This document shows, in pieces, positions 7,549 to 18,000 of a stretch of 64,000 nt of DNA (positions within the stretch are counted from its first letter, which is position 1; every line of letters begins with the position of its first letter). A program made the translations under genes and the position numbers. Under the pieces are notes generated by a model that was given only the letters and a program-made list of their open reading frames with translations, did no database searches and had not been told where the DNA came from. Source of the stretch: an uncultured Bacilli bacterium (GTDB lineage: Bacteria > Bacillota_I > Bacilli_A > RF39 > UBA660); NCBI GenBank assembly GCA_934086395.1, contig CAKOIE010000004.1:1-64000 (forward strand). The letters run 5' to 3'.

Positions 7549-9480
7549 ATGAAGTTAATAATTAAAAATTATATAATAAATTTAATAAATATTTTATATT
7601 TAGAAATTATTTATCATATATTAATATTTAAAAGTTTTAGTATAAATGAGGTATTGTTTATTCTTTTATTTAGTTTAATAAATACATTGTTTATAGATAT
7701 AGTTTGTTCAATAACAAAAAATAAAAAGTTAAATAAGTGGTTAAATATATTTATTAATTCTTTTTTAAGTATTTTATTTATTGCTTATTTTACTAATTTT
7801 AAATTTTATGGGAATACTTTAAGTATCTACTCTATCTTTCATGGTGGACAAGTATTTGGTTTCTTAAGTGCCATAATTAAGGTTATTAAAGAAAATATAT
7901 TTGGTATTATTTTATTATTTATACCTATTCCTTTAAATATTATATTACATAAATATAGAGAGGCAAATGTTTTAAATAATAAAGAATTAGTTATTAAAGG
8001 GATAGTTTTAGTTGTTTTATTTATTTTAACTTTATTATCATTAAATATTGATGGTAATGAGATTTATAGCGCTAATAATTTATATTTTCATAAACATGTA
8101 CCTAATCAAACTGCTCAAAAGTTTGGAATACTTACTACTTTAAGATTAGATTTAAAAAGATCTTTATTTGGTTTTGAAGAAGATAATGTTACAACAATAA
8201 AACCTAGTGATGAGGTTATAATAGATAATTCTAAGAAATATAATATAATTGATATTGATTTTAATGAACTTGCAGCTAATGAAACAAATAAAGATATTAA
8301 AAGTATAGATGAATATTTTAGTACAGTTACTCCAACTAATAAAAATAAATATACAGGTATATTTAAGGGTAAAAATTTAATTTCAATTACAGCTGAAGCA
8401 TTTAGTCCTATTGCTGTTAATAAGGATTTAACTCCTACTTTATATAAACTTGTTAATTCTAGTTTTAAATTTAATAATTTTTATACTCCGGTATATTATG
8501 TATCTACTTCTGATGGTGAGTATGTTACTTTAAATAGTTTACTTCCTAAGGAAAGTGTTTGGTCTTTTTCTAAATCTAGTAAGAATTATTTGCCTTATGC
8601 TTATGGCAATGTATTCTCTAGTTTAGGCTATAAAACTTATGCATTTCATGATGGAACTTATAAATACTATAATAGACATTTATCTCATCCTAATATGGGA
8701 TATCAAACATATATGGCTTGTGGTAATGGATTAGAAAAGATTAAAGGAATGAATTGTAAGAAATGGCCTCAAAGTGATTTAGAGATGATTAATGCTACTT
8801 TTGATATGTATTCTAGTGATGAACATTTTATGACTTATTATATGACTATTAGTGGACATTTAGAATATAACTTTATGGGTAATAATATGTCTTATAAGAA
8901 TAAAGATGCTGTTAAAGATTTACCATATAATGACGCAGTTAAAGCTTATATCGCTGCACAAATTGAGCTTGATAAGGCTTTAGAGGAATTATTAAAAAAG
9001 TTAGAGGAAAAAGGTATTTTAGATGATACTGTAATTGTTTTATCGGCTGATCATTATCCTTATGGATTAACTACTAGTCAAATGAAAGAAATAATGGATA
9101 TTGAAGATGAAAAATTTGATATTCATAAAAATAATTTAATAATATATAATAGCAAACTTACTAAAACAGTTGAAGTTGATAAATTAGGAGAAAGTTTAGA
9201 TATCTTACCTACTGTGTTAAATTTATTTGATATCGAATATGATTCAAGATTATTAATGGGAACTGATTTATTATCTGATAGTGATGGTTTAGTTATATTT
9301 AATGATCGTTCATGGATAACTGATAAGGGCAAATATAACGCAGCAACTAAGAAGTTTACTGCTTATAGTGATGATGTAGATGATAATTATGTTGAAAATA
9401 TTAATAACATTGTTTATAACAAGTATGTGATATCTAAGAATATATTAGATACTGATTATTATAGAAAAATATTTAAATAG
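7549..9480 (+). CDS. LTA synthase family sulfatase/phosphoglycerol transferase
   Basis: About 643 residues from ATG 7549, which has AGGTGA eight bases upstream; an in-frame GTG at 7537 lacks a site. Residues 1-175 carry about five membrane helices. The extracellular sulfatase-fold domain follows: ISITAEAF, then VSTSDGEYVTLNSLLP, whose Thr before Ser-Asp is where the family nucleophile sits, and LSADHYPYG with the metal-binding Asp-His. LtaS-type enzymes add glycerolphosphate from phosphatidylglycerol to a glycolipid or glycan at the outer membrane face. Substrate cannot be read. The next gene starts 12 bases downstream, so the two are probably cotranscribed. Confidence 0.85.
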   Translation: MKLIIKNYIINLINILYLEIIYHILIFKSFSINEVLFILLFSLINTLFIDIVCSITKNKKLNKWLNIFINSFLSILFIAYFTNFKFYGNTLSIYSIFHGGQVFGFLSAIIKVIKENIFGIILLFIPIPLNIILHKYREANVLNNKELVIKGIVLVVLFILTLLSLNIDGNEIYSANNLYFHKHVPNQTAQKFGILTTLRLDLKRSLFGFEEDNVTTIKPSDEVIIDNSKKYNIIDIDFNELAANETNKDIKSIDEYFSTVTPTNKNKYTGIFKGKNLISITAEAFSPIAVNKDLTPTLYKLVNSSFKFNNFYTPVYYVSTSDGEYVTLNSLLPKESVWSFSKSSKNYLPYAYGNVFSSLGYKTYAFHDGTYKYYNRHLSHPNMGYQTYMACGNGLEKIKGMNCKKWPQSDLEMINATFDMYSSDEHFMTYYMTISGHLEYNFMGNNMSYKNKDAVKDLPYNDAVKAYIAAQIELDKALEELLKKLEEKGILDDTVIVLSADHYPYGLTTSQMKEIMDIEDEKFDIHKNNLIIYNSKLTKTVEVDKLGESLDILPTVLNLFDIEYDSRLLMGTDLLSDSDGLVIFNDRSWITDKGKYNAATKKFTAYSDDVDDNYVENINNIVYNKYVISKNILDTDYYRKIFK

Positions 9481-9492
9481 GAGAAAATGATT

Positions 9493-10611
9493 ATGGAAAT
9501 TAAGGATATTATGCTTAAACATGAAAAAAATTATTCTAAATATGCAACTTTTGATAAAGAATCAATAAGATTTAAAGATTATATTCCCGATCTTAGACCT
9601 AATTTCTTTAGAGATACTGATCGTATTATCTACTCTTCTTCATATACTAGATATATTGGTAAAACTCAGGTTTTTACTTTACCAACAAATGACAATGTTT
9701 CAAGAAGAAGCATACATGTTCAATTGGTTGCTAAAATTGCTCGTTCTATTGGAAGGGCTTTATCATTAAATGAAGATTTAATTGAGGCTATTGCGTTAGG
9801 ACATGATTTAGGTCATGTTCCTTATGGGCATGTTGGTGAAAGATTTTTAAATGATATTAGTTTAAAACATAATGAGGGATATTTTAATCATAATGTTCAA
9901 AGCGTTAGAAATTTAATGGTTCTTGAAAATAATGGCGAGGGATTAAATTTAAGTGTACAGGTATTAGATGGAATTTTATGTCATAATGGTGAATTGGAGC
10001 TTAAGGAATATAGACCTAAAAATAAAACTATCGATGATTTTCTAAATGATTATAATAATTGTTATAATGTTAATAATTATGTTAAATCTTTAGTTCCAAT
10101 GACTTTAGAAGGTTGTATTGTTAGGTTATCTGATATTATTGCTTATTTAGGAAGAGATATTGAAGATGCTGAAAAATTAGGTTTATTTAATAAAAAAGAT
10201 ATTCCTAAGGAGATATCTGATGTTTTAGGAACAACTAATCGTGAAATTGTTAATGCGATTATAACTAATGTTGTTCAAAATAGTTTAGATAAAGATTATA
10301 TATGCGTGGATGATAAAATATTTAACGCAATAGTTAATCTAAAAAAATTTAATTATAAAAATATTTATGATAAAATTTATACCAATAAAGAATTAGATGA
10401 GATTAAAAATAAATTTGAATTCTTATTTGATAAGTTATTAATGTCATTAAAGGAAAAAGATGAAAATTCTAAGATATATTCTAATTTTTATTTACCAATG
10501 AATAATGATTATAAAAATAATACAACTGATGAAAGAGTTATTATCGATTATATTGCTGGAATGACTGATGAATACTTTTTAAATGAATATAAGCACTACC
10601 AATCAAAGTAG
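9493..10611 (+). CDS. HD-domain dGTPase-like phosphohydrolase
   Basis: 372 residues from ATG 9493 (AGGAG 9 bases upstream; an ATG at 9487 is also possible). The N-terminal RDTDRIIYSSSYTRYIGKTQVF block and the HD metal-binding segment (RRSIHVQLVAKIARSIGRAL, then GHDLGHVPYGHVGE) match deoxyguanosinetriphosphate triphosphohydrolases. These cleave dNTPs to nucleoside and triphosphate in the cytoplasm. It follows the LTA-synthase-like gene by 12 bases and ends in a hairpin shared with the converging Fic gene. dGTP specificity is assumed from the family. Confidence 0.85.
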   Translation: MEIKDIMLKHEKNYSKYATFDKESIRFKDYIPDLRPNFFRDTDRIIYSSSYTRYIGKTQVFTLPTNDNVSRRSIHVQLVAKIARSIGRALSLNEDLIEAIALGHDLGHVPYGHVGERFLNDISLKHNEGYFNHNVQSVRNLMVLENNGEGLNLSVQVLDGILCHNGELELKEYRPKNKTIDDFLNDYNNCYNVNNYVKSLVPMTLEGCIVRLSDIIAYLGRDIEDAEKLGLFNKKDIPKEISDVLGTTNREIVNAIITNVVQNSLDKDYICVDDKIFNAIVNLKKFNYKNIYDKIYTNKELDEIKNKFEFLFDKLLMSLKEKDENSKIYSNFYLPMNNDYKNNTTDERVIIDYIAGMTDEYFLNEYKHYQSK

Positions 10612-10616
10612 TGCTT
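10591..10616. terminator. Bidirectional terminator between convergent genes
   Basis: AAGCACTAC (10591-10599) and GTAGTGCTT (10608-10616) form a 9-bp perfect stem covering the end of the HD gene. It separates that gene from the converging fic gene. Confidence 0.8.
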
Positions 10617-11556
10617 ATTTTATATTAATATTAATGTAACATTCATTAATTAAAAAACTTTTTATTTCAGTATTATTGTCTGTTTCATAATAATTAATTA
10701 GTAAGGATTTATATTGATCAATTTTTTCAACAGGAATTACTATTATTCCTTTTCCTTTGCCTATCAAATAATGATTAGCAAATATTACAGAGGTTCTTTT
10801 ATTTCCATCAAGAAAAATTTGTTTTTTTACTGTATATAAAAGTAAATTTATAGCTTTATCAACGTCATTTTCTTTAATTTCTAATATATTATTTAATTCT
10901 TCTTTTATTTGTGATTCAATAGGTATATCAGGAATCCAATTTGTTCCACCAATTTTTACTGGCGTAGTTCTTAATTGTCCTGCATTATAATAAAATCCTT
11001 CTTCAACCAATTTATTTATTGTACATAAAACGTTATAATCTGACTTATTAAGTATTACATTTTTATTAAGAATAAACTCCCATGCATGTTTAAGATTGAC
11101 TACTTTCATTATATCTTCGGATGACATATCATTTACTTTGCCACCTTCGATAATACTTTCAGTATCTGATAAAGTTGTTGCAACACCTTCTAAAATTGCT
11201 TGTTTATATATTGTATCAGCTAAATGTTTTTTTGCAAAATCAATATTTCTTGATACTTCCAGTGATAGTTCTTCATCAACATAATTTAATTCTTTTAATT
11301 GTTTTTCAATAGTTCTAATTGTTTTTTTTATGTCTTTTGCTTTTACGTTGTTATTTAATATTAAATTATAAAGAGTTTCATTGTATTCTCCAATATATTT
11401 GGTTGATTGTAGTCCATCTTCTTTAATATGTGTGTAGATATATTTTTTATTATCTTTTTCTCTAATTTCTACTGCTCCATACACAAGTTTATTTAATTCA
11501 AATTCTAATAATTCCTTTTGATTTATTAAATTTAGTATTTGCATTTGGTTATCCAT
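10615..11556 (-). CDS. Fic-domain protein with altered catalytic histidine
   Basis: 313 residues from ATG 11556, which has GAGGTGC upstream; the frame is open to 11661 but that extension has no site. The Fic core is QIFLDGNKRT (residues 246-255). The canonical motif starts with His (HxFxDGNxxx), here replaced by Gln, although Asp-Gly-Asn-Lys-Arg is intact. A LEGVATT segment in the middle resembles the (S/T)xxxE(G/N) inhibitory-helix region of self-regulated Fic proteins. Fic enzymes usually transfer AMP to a hydroxyl side chain. Loss of His suggests another chemistry or an inactive protein. No separate antitoxin gene is next to it. Confidence 0.8.
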   Translation of the reverse strand: MDNQMQILNLINQKELLEFELNKLVYGAVEIREKDNKKYIYTHIKEDGLQSTKYIGEYNETLYNLILNNNVKAKDIKKTIRTIEKQLKELNYVDEELSLEVSRNIDFAKKHLADTIYKQAILEGVATTLSDTESIIEGGKVNDMSSEDIMKVVNLKHAWEFILNKNVILNKSDYNVLCTINKLVEEGFYYNAGQLRTTPVKIGGTNWIPDIPIESQIKEELNNILEIKENDVDKAINLLLYTVKKQIFLDGNKRTSVIFANHYLIGKGKGIIVIPVEKIDQYKSLLINYYETDNNTEIKSFLINECYININIK

Positions 11557-11595
11557 ATAAAGCACCTCTGATATCATTATACTACTTTTTTTATT

Positions 11596-11640
11596 AGTGT
11601 GAAACTTTTTTATATAAATTTGAACAAAAAGTTTCACACT
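11596..11640. terminator. 15-bp inverted repeat between leuS and fic
   Basis: Perfect arms AGTGTGAAACTTTTT (11596-11610) and AAAAAGTTTCACACT (11626-11640) flank a 15-nt spacer just past the leuS stop. Read on the minus strand it can end the leuS transcript. Because it also covers the fic promoter zone it might be an operator. Confidence 0.6.
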
Positions 11641-11660
11641 TTGTTTATATAAAAAAAGCA

Positions 11661-14054
11661 CTATCTTACGACAATGCTTACAATTCTCTTTGGTACTATA
11701 ATTATTTTTACAATTTCTTTATCTGTAATATTTTTCTTAACGTTTTCTTCGTTTAAGGCTTTTTCTTTTATTATATCTTCAGTATCATCATCACTTACTG
11801 TAATTGTTCCACGTAATTTACCATTAACTTGTACACCTACTTGGACACAGTTATCAATTGTTTTTTCTTCAACATATGTTGGCCAAGAACTAACAGCTAG
11901 CATAGTGTTATTTCCTAACTTTTCATTAAGTTCTTCGGTTATATGAGGTGCAATTGGATTTAAAAGTGTAATAAATACTTTATAATCAGCAACAGTTATT
12001 TTATCTAATTTTTCATATTCATTTAAAAGAATCATTAATGAAGATACTGCGGTATTATAATTCATTGATAATAAATCATTAGTTACTTTTTTAATAGTTT
12101 TATGAATATTTTTTTCTAATACTTCACTATAACTATTTCCTGGTACTACTTTATCATATAAACGATAAACTCTATCTAAGAATTTCTTACAGCCTTTTAA
12201 GCCATTTAAACTCCATGAAGCATCTTTAGTATAATCTCCTATAAACATTTCATAAGTTCTAAGGGCATCTGCACCAAATTCATTAATCATGTCATCTGGA
12301 TTAACTACATTACCTTTACTTTTACTCATTTTTTCATTATTTTCACCAAGAATCATACCATGAGAAACTCTTTTAGCAAATGGTTCTTTATTAATAACTA
12401 GTCCTTGATCATATAGGAATTGATTCCAAAATCTAGCATATAACAAATGTCTTGTAGCATGTTCCATACCACCATTGTAATAATCAACTTGTCCCCAATA
12501 TTTTAATGCATCTTTAGAAACAAATTCATCCTTATTATGGGCATCCATATATCTTAAGAAATACCAACTAGATCCAGCCCAGTTTGGCATTGTATCAGTT
12601 TCTCTTTTAGCCATTTTCCCACATTTAGGACATGGTACATTAACCCACTCTTTTACGTTAGCAAGAGGACTTTCTCCAGTTTCGGTTGGTTCATATGATG
12701 GAACATCTGGAAGCACTAGGGGAAGTTCGTTTTCTGGTACAGGTACCCAACCACAATCTGGGCATTCAATCATTGGAATTGGTTCACCCCAGAATCTTTG
12801 ACGACTAAATATCCAATCTTGTAAACGATAATTAGTAGTTTTCTTACCTATATGATTTTCTTCTAAATAGTTAAGCATTTTATCAATAGCAGTTTCTTTA
12901 TCTAGTCCATCTAGGAATCCTGAATTAATATGAACACCATCACCGGTATATGCTTCACTTGTAACATCACCATCAATTACGGGTATAATATCTATACCAA
13001 ATTTTTTCGCAAAAGCATAATCTCTAGTATCATGAGCAGGAACTGCCATAATTGCTCCGGTTCCATAATTAGCAAGAACATAATCACTTACATATATAGG
13101 TATTTCTTTATTATTAACTGGATTAATTACGCTTAATCCTTCTAACTTAATACCTGTTTTTTCTTTGGAAGCATCGGTTCTTTCGATTTCATTTTTTAAT
13201 GCACTTTCTCTTTGATATTCTTTTAGTTCATCAATATTTTTAATTTTATCAGCATATTTACTTAGTAATTGATGTTCTGGAGACATTACTACAAATGTAA
13301 CTCCATATAAAGTATCACATCGTGTTGTAAATACTTTTAATTCTTCATCTATTTCTTTAAATTTAAAATTAACTTCGGCTCCAATGCTTTTTCCTATCCA
13401 ATTTATTTGAGCAGTTTTAATTTTTTCAGCAAAATTAGTATCTTTAAGTCCATCTATTAAACTATCAGCATAGCTACTCATTTTAAGCATCCATTGATTT
13501 TTTAATTTCTTGGTAGTTAAAGAACCACATCTTTCACATACTCCGCCTGCTGCATCTTCATTTGATAAGCCAGTCTTACATTTAGGACACCAATTAATTT
13601 CTTTTTCAGCTTTATAAGCCATTCCGGCTTTATAAAATTGTAGGAATTGCCATTGTGTCCATTTATAATATTCTGGATCACTTGTATTAATTTCTCTACT
13701 CCAATCAAATGATATACCTAATGATTTAATTTGATGTTTAAATGTTTTAATACAATCATTAACCATTTTTGATGGATATACATGATTCTTAATTGCATAT
13801 TGTTCTGCAGGAGAACCAAAAGCATCCCAACCAATTGGATACAAAACATTATATCCTTGCATTCTTTTAACTCTAGCCATTGCATCTAGGGCAGTATAAC
13901 TTCTAACATGACCTACATGTAAACCAGCTCCTGATGGGTAAGGAAACTCAATTAATAAGTAATATTTTTCTTTATCACTACTATTACTTGCTTCAAAGCA
14001 TTTTGCTTCATCCCATTTATCTTGCCATTTCTTTTCAATATTTTTAAAATCCAT
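11661..14054 (-). CDS. leuS: Leucyl-tRNA synthetase
   Basis: 797 residues, normal length for a bacterial class I LeuRS. It charges tRNA-Leu in the cytoplasm. The HIGH-type motif lies in PYPSGAGLHVGHVRSY (about residues 37-52) and the KMSKS motif in EKMSKSKGNVVNPD (about 572-585). Two Cys-x2-Cys zinc-type pairs appear (WCPKCKTG...CERCG and CPDCG...CPKCG), and an editing (CP1) domain lies between the catalytic halves. The ATG overlaps the stop of the upstream membrane-protein gene. A T-box leader precedes that gene, so both respond to uncharged tRNA. Confidence 0.97.
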   Translation of the reverse strand: MDFKNIEKKWQDKWDEAKCFEASNSSDKEKYYLLIEFPYPSGAGLHVGHVRSYTALDAMARVKRMQGYNVLYPIGWDAFGSPAEQYAIKNHVYPSKMVNDCIKTFKHQIKSLGISFDWSREINTSDPEYYKWTQWQFLQFYKAGMAYKAEKEINWCPKCKTGLSNEDAAGGVCERCGSLTTKKLKNQWMLKMSSYADSLIDGLKDTNFAEKIKTAQINWIGKSIGAEVNFKFKEIDEELKVFTTRCDTLYGVTFVVMSPEHQLLSKYADKIKNIDELKEYQRESALKNEIERTDASKEKTGIKLEGLSVINPVNNKEIPIYVSDYVLANYGTGAIMAVPAHDTRDYAFAKKFGIDIIPVIDGDVTSEAYTGDGVHINSGFLDGLDKETAIDKMLNYLEENHIGKKTTNYRLQDWIFSRQRFWGEPIPMIECPDCGWVPVPENELPLVLPDVPSYEPTETGESPLANVKEWVNVPCPKCGKMAKRETDTMPNWAGSSWYFLRYMDAHNKDEFVSKDALKYWGQVDYYNGGMEHATRHLLYARFWNQFLYDQGLVINKEPFAKRVSHGMILGENNEKMSKSKGNVVNPDDMINEFGADALRTYEMFIGDYTKDASWSLNGLKGCKKFLDRVYRLYDKVVPGNSYSEVLEKNIHKTIKKVTNDLLSMNYNTAVSSLMILLNEYEKLDKITVADYKVFITLLNPIAPHITEELNEKLGNNTMLAVSSWPTYVEEKTIDNCVQVGVQVNGKLRGTITVSDDDTEDIIKEKALNEENVKKNITDKEIVKIIIVPKRIVSIVVR

Positions 14055-14389
14055 TATTTTTTCCTCCTCTTATAAATACTTTCTAATATATTTCCCATAA
14101 TTCCGTAGAAAACATATATGAGCGCTACTAATAGAACGAATCCATATAGTAATTGCCATATTTTATCCATATCAATCATTGTACAAAGTACTCCTGTTGA
14201 ACTAATAATAAAAGCATTTACTATTGATAATATAATACCTAATTTATTATAATCTTCTTTTTTAACTTTAAGTAGTTCCATTCCAATAAATTTTTTTAAT
14301 TTATTTTTCTTTCTTTTAATAAAATAGTCTACTAAAAATATAATGAAAAAGATAATAAATAAGATTAAAAATAAAAATAAATTTTCCAT
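14054..14389 (-). CDS. Small membrane protein in the leuS operon
   Basis: 111 residues with three hydrophobic helices (about 1-23, 49-71 and 78-98) separated by Lys-rich loops. AAAGGAT precedes the ATG. It is the first gene after the T-box leader and overlaps the leuS start by one base, so it is made whenever the leucine T-box opens. I do not recognise the family. A role in amino-acid uptake or sensing is possible from context only. Confidence 0.7.
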   Translation of the reverse strand: MENLFLFLILFIIFFIIFLVDYFIKRKKNKLKKFIGMELLKVKKEDYNKLGIILSIVNAFIISSTGVLCTMIDMDKIWQLLYGFVLLVALIYVFYGIMGNILESIYKRRKK

Positions 14390-14407
14390 AAATATCCTTT
14401 CTATAAC

Positions 14408-14592
14408 AAAAAAACGACTAATTCTAAAGGACGAATAAGCCGTGGTACCACCTTAATTTTTACTTTTAGTTTTAACGGTCTTCACCTTAAACATCCGTTA
14501 AGTAAGTTCACTATATATATTTGTTAATTTCCACCAATCATTAACTCTCTATAAAATATTTTTTAGTTACTACTCTTAACATCTTCTGTTAA
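14408..14592 (-). promoter_or_regulatory. T-box leader (leucine) with terminator
   Basis: The minus-strand leader carries the T-box core AAGGTGGTACCACGG (around 14440-14454), which pairs with the tRNA acceptor end. A stem (14433-14442 with 14416-14425) then runs into T7, the terminator. Upstream is a Stem-I-like region with GGTGG, and the specifier candidate CTT (14504-14506, within GAACTTAC), a leucine codon. Uncharged tRNA-Leu would stabilise the antiterminator and switch on the membrane protein and leuS. The T-box itself is certain; the exact specifier triplet is my reading. Confidence 0.9.
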
Positions 14593-14601
14593 ATAATAAT
14601 T

Positions 14602-14677
14602 TGGCTGCCCAGGTTGGATTCGAACCAACGAAATGTTAGGGTCAGAGCCTAATGCCTTACCACTTGGCGACTGGGCA
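14602..14677 (-). tRNA. tRNA-Gln (CTG)
   Basis: 76 nt including an encoded CCA. The acceptor is TGCCCAG/CTGGGCA with discriminator G. The anticodon loop CTCTGAC within TTAGG/CCTAA gives CTG, decoding CAG. A second tRNA-Gln (TTG) lies at 39743. Confidence 0.95.
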
Positions 14678-14792
14678 ATTCAAAATACAAGTTTATTATA
14701 CTACTTTAATGCTTTTTAAATCAATAACAAATGTAATAACTCCTAGTCTTTTTACAATTCAGTAAAAAAGTTAAACAAGGTTAAACAAAAAA

Positions 14793-14810
14793 AAGAACTA
14801 AAAAGTTCTT
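14793..14810 (-). terminator. Terminator of the DarT-like/RecQ operon
   Basis: AAGAACT/AGTTCTT arms with a 4-nt loop, followed on the minus strand by a run of nine T. It lies seven bases past the last gene of the operon. Confidence 0.8.
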
Positions 14811-14816
14811 AAAACA

Positions 14817-15083
14817 TTATTTAATTATTAACGAAATAATACCAATTATTATAGATAAAACAATTAAAATAAGAATAATATTTTGTTTTTTTTCATATTC
14901 ATTAACAGAAGACTTTATTTTGTCTATTTCTTTTTCAATATCTTTTTTAATTAATTCTATATCAGATGATTCTTTAATGATTTCGTTTATTTTTTCATTA
15001 TTTTCAGATAATGAATTTTTTAACTTATCTATTTCATTTAAATTTATTTTAAATTGATCAATTTCTCTATCCAATTCGTTCAT
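14817..15083 (-). CDS. Coiled-coil protein with C-terminal membrane anchor
   Basis: 88 residues. Residues 1-65 are a charged heptad-type coiled coil (Glu, Lys, Ile, Leu), and residues 68-87 are a hydrophobic tail anchor ending IIK. It begins 2 bases after the helicase stop, so it is translationally coupled. It may tether the helicase or the DarT-like protein to the membrane. No known family is recognised. Confidence 0.65.
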   Translation of the reverse strand: MNELDREIDQFKINLNEIDKLKNSLSENNEKINEIIKESSDIELIKKDIEKEIDKIKSSVNEYEKKQNIILILIVLSIIIGIISLIIK

Positions 15084-15085
15084 TT

Positions 15086-18000
15086 CTAATTTTCCTTTCT
15101 ATTTTCAAATCTTTCATTTATAAATGGAATCCAATATTTTACTACTACATCATCTTTATCAAGCTCATCAAGAATTACACCTCTAAATACTTTTTTATCT
15201 TGTCTATATAAAACATCTAATAATAATTCTTTTTCGTTATCATTAACATTTTTATAAGCTAAAGCCCCTAGATTCTTATATATTTCAACTTTTTCTTGAT
15301 ATTCAGAAGTAGAAATGGCATAATTTAATAATTCTATTACTGATTGCTTATTGTAATTTTCTTTTCTAATATTTAATAATGCTAAATATACTCTCATCTT
15401 ATTATTTACAACTGATTCCATTTCACTCTCTATTTGTATTATTTTTGATTCCAAATCTTCAATTTTAGTTGATATAGCCTTCTTTATAACATTCTCAATT
15501 GATACATTTTCAAAACCATATGTTATGCCTTCATCTTTTAAAGGTTTTATTATGCTTGCTATATTAAAATAATCATCAATTACATTTTGAATAGCATCCG
15601 ATTTTCCTTTGCCATTGTATTCACTAGTAGCATATTTATAAATATTTTTTAATTGTATTCTTCTAGTTAGTATAAAATTATCATAATACCATTTTCTCAT
15701 AAAATATATAATGTCAGATAAACCTTTATAATTATAACTATCAACTAAATTAATTGAATTTATGACTGATTTATGATCATCAGGATATTGATTAATATAT
15801 TGTCTTGTTTTTGATTTAATATAATTTAGATTCTTATATTCAGAATCAAATAAAATATTAAACTCAAGTTCGTTATATAAATATCCAACTTCCCAATTAT
15901 CTACAATACCACATTTATGTAATATATATAGGTTTTTTTCAATAATATTTTTATTATTTTTTTCATTAGAAACTATATAATTATATTTGTTATTATTATC
16001 TATTAATTTAGATTTAAATATTTTATAAAAAAAATTAATTGCATCATCTGCTTCTTGTTTTGGTTCTTCTAAATTTTGAGTAAGGAAATAAAAATTAGTA
16101 GCAATATCAATTTTATCTTTCAGTAGTTTTGCTAATTCTTTAAGTCTATCAATAGAAGTATTTTCATTAAAAAATTCATTTATTAATCGATTTTGTTCAT
16201 CAGAATAATCATATGTGAATATTTTACAATTAGCAGTACTTCCAATTTCACGACCAGCTCGTCCTGCTTCTTGATAAAATCCCTCCAATGATGATGGAAC
16301 ACCATAATGTATTGTTAATCTAATATTAGGTTTATCAATTCCCATTCCAAAAGCTTTAGTTGAAATTAATACCGACTGATAATTATTAATAAACTTTTCC
16401 GTTGATAATGAAGCATCATTAGAATAATATTTTCCAACAAGATCTCCAAAACAATATTTTGAAGATAGATCTTCGAATAAACAATCAACCTTCTTTTTTG
16501 TTTTCGTAAATATGATTGCTGCATTAGTTTTGTTTCCATTTAAACAAACATTAGTTTTAAAAAGCTCAGTTTTTATTGCTTTATTCATATTATCTTCAGT
16601 ATCAAATGTATCAAATTCAAACTTTAAATTATCTCTTTTATATGTTTCATTGAATATAATATCATTTCTACTTTCAATATTTAGTTCAATCATTAAGTCT
16701 TTTATTACACTTTTAGATGCTGTTGCAGTTAACCCTAAAAATTTAATATCAGGACAATATTGTTTAATTGTGTGAGCTACCATCAAATATGGAATTCTAA
16801 AATCATGTCCCCACTCAGATAAACAGTGAACTTCATCTAAAATTATTTTATCAAAAGCTTGCTCATCTTTTAATATAAGTAACTTGCTCCTAAATTCTTT
16901 TGATTGTAATCTTTCTGGAGAAATAAATGTAAAAATATTTTTTAAATTTCCAAATTTTTTTAATTCCAATGATTTATTAACACCTTTATCACTTGTTATT
17001 CTTGAACATCTTGTAATACCAAATCTTTGCTCTAGAATACGACATTGGTCTTTTATAAGTTCGTTTGTAGGCGCAATTACAATTGAAATTTTTGGTTGTA
17101 ATAAACATGACAATTGATAAACAATTGATTTTCCACTACCTGTTGGTAATATACCAATTGTGTTTTTTCCAGCAAGTGTATGTGCAATAATCTCTAACTG
17201 CCCTGGTCTAAATTCATCATAACCAAAAATCAGTTTAAGATATTTATTCATAATATAAGAATTATTACTATTTATATCATATTTTATTGAATTATCAATC
17301 CAATAATTTATATTAGTTATTTTATCATCTTTTAATTCTTCAGAAAGTATTTTTTCTTCATAATCTTCTATATAAAACATATATTCTGCATTCATATCAT
17401 ATTCTAAATTATAACCTATATTTATTCTTAATCCATCATTAGTATAAGCATTAGTTGTTATATCTAATTTAGGTTCATCATATTTAATATTTGCTAATTT
17501 AGTAAAATCCTTAATGTATTCAAATATATCTAAAATTGCCAATTTGAGCAGTTCTTCTTTTCCTTTAATATAGTTTATTCTCCAAATTGAATCTTTTAAA
17601 ACATCATTTTTTAGCAATGTTAATATCAACATTTGTAATCTACATATTTCTTTTAAATCATCATCACTTAAAGACTGTTTTTTTAAAAACTCACTTATTG
17701 TGATTAGTTGCCCTCTTTGAAGCAAATTATTAAGGACAGCATAAAATTGTTTATATTTAGATGTACATTTAGTTTTTAGACCAACGTTTCTTAATATATA
17801 TGAAACATCATTACTTACATAACTATTATCAAAACAAATTTTTCTATTAAGCTTCATTTGCTTTTCAAATAACTCATCATTTTTTATATTTTCTGTAAAA
17901 AAATTTTGATTTTCCAATAATTTTATTTTTTCATTTAGTTCATAAATAATCTTATTTTTTTCATCTACATCAATTGTAGGATCAACTGCATTATTTTCTT

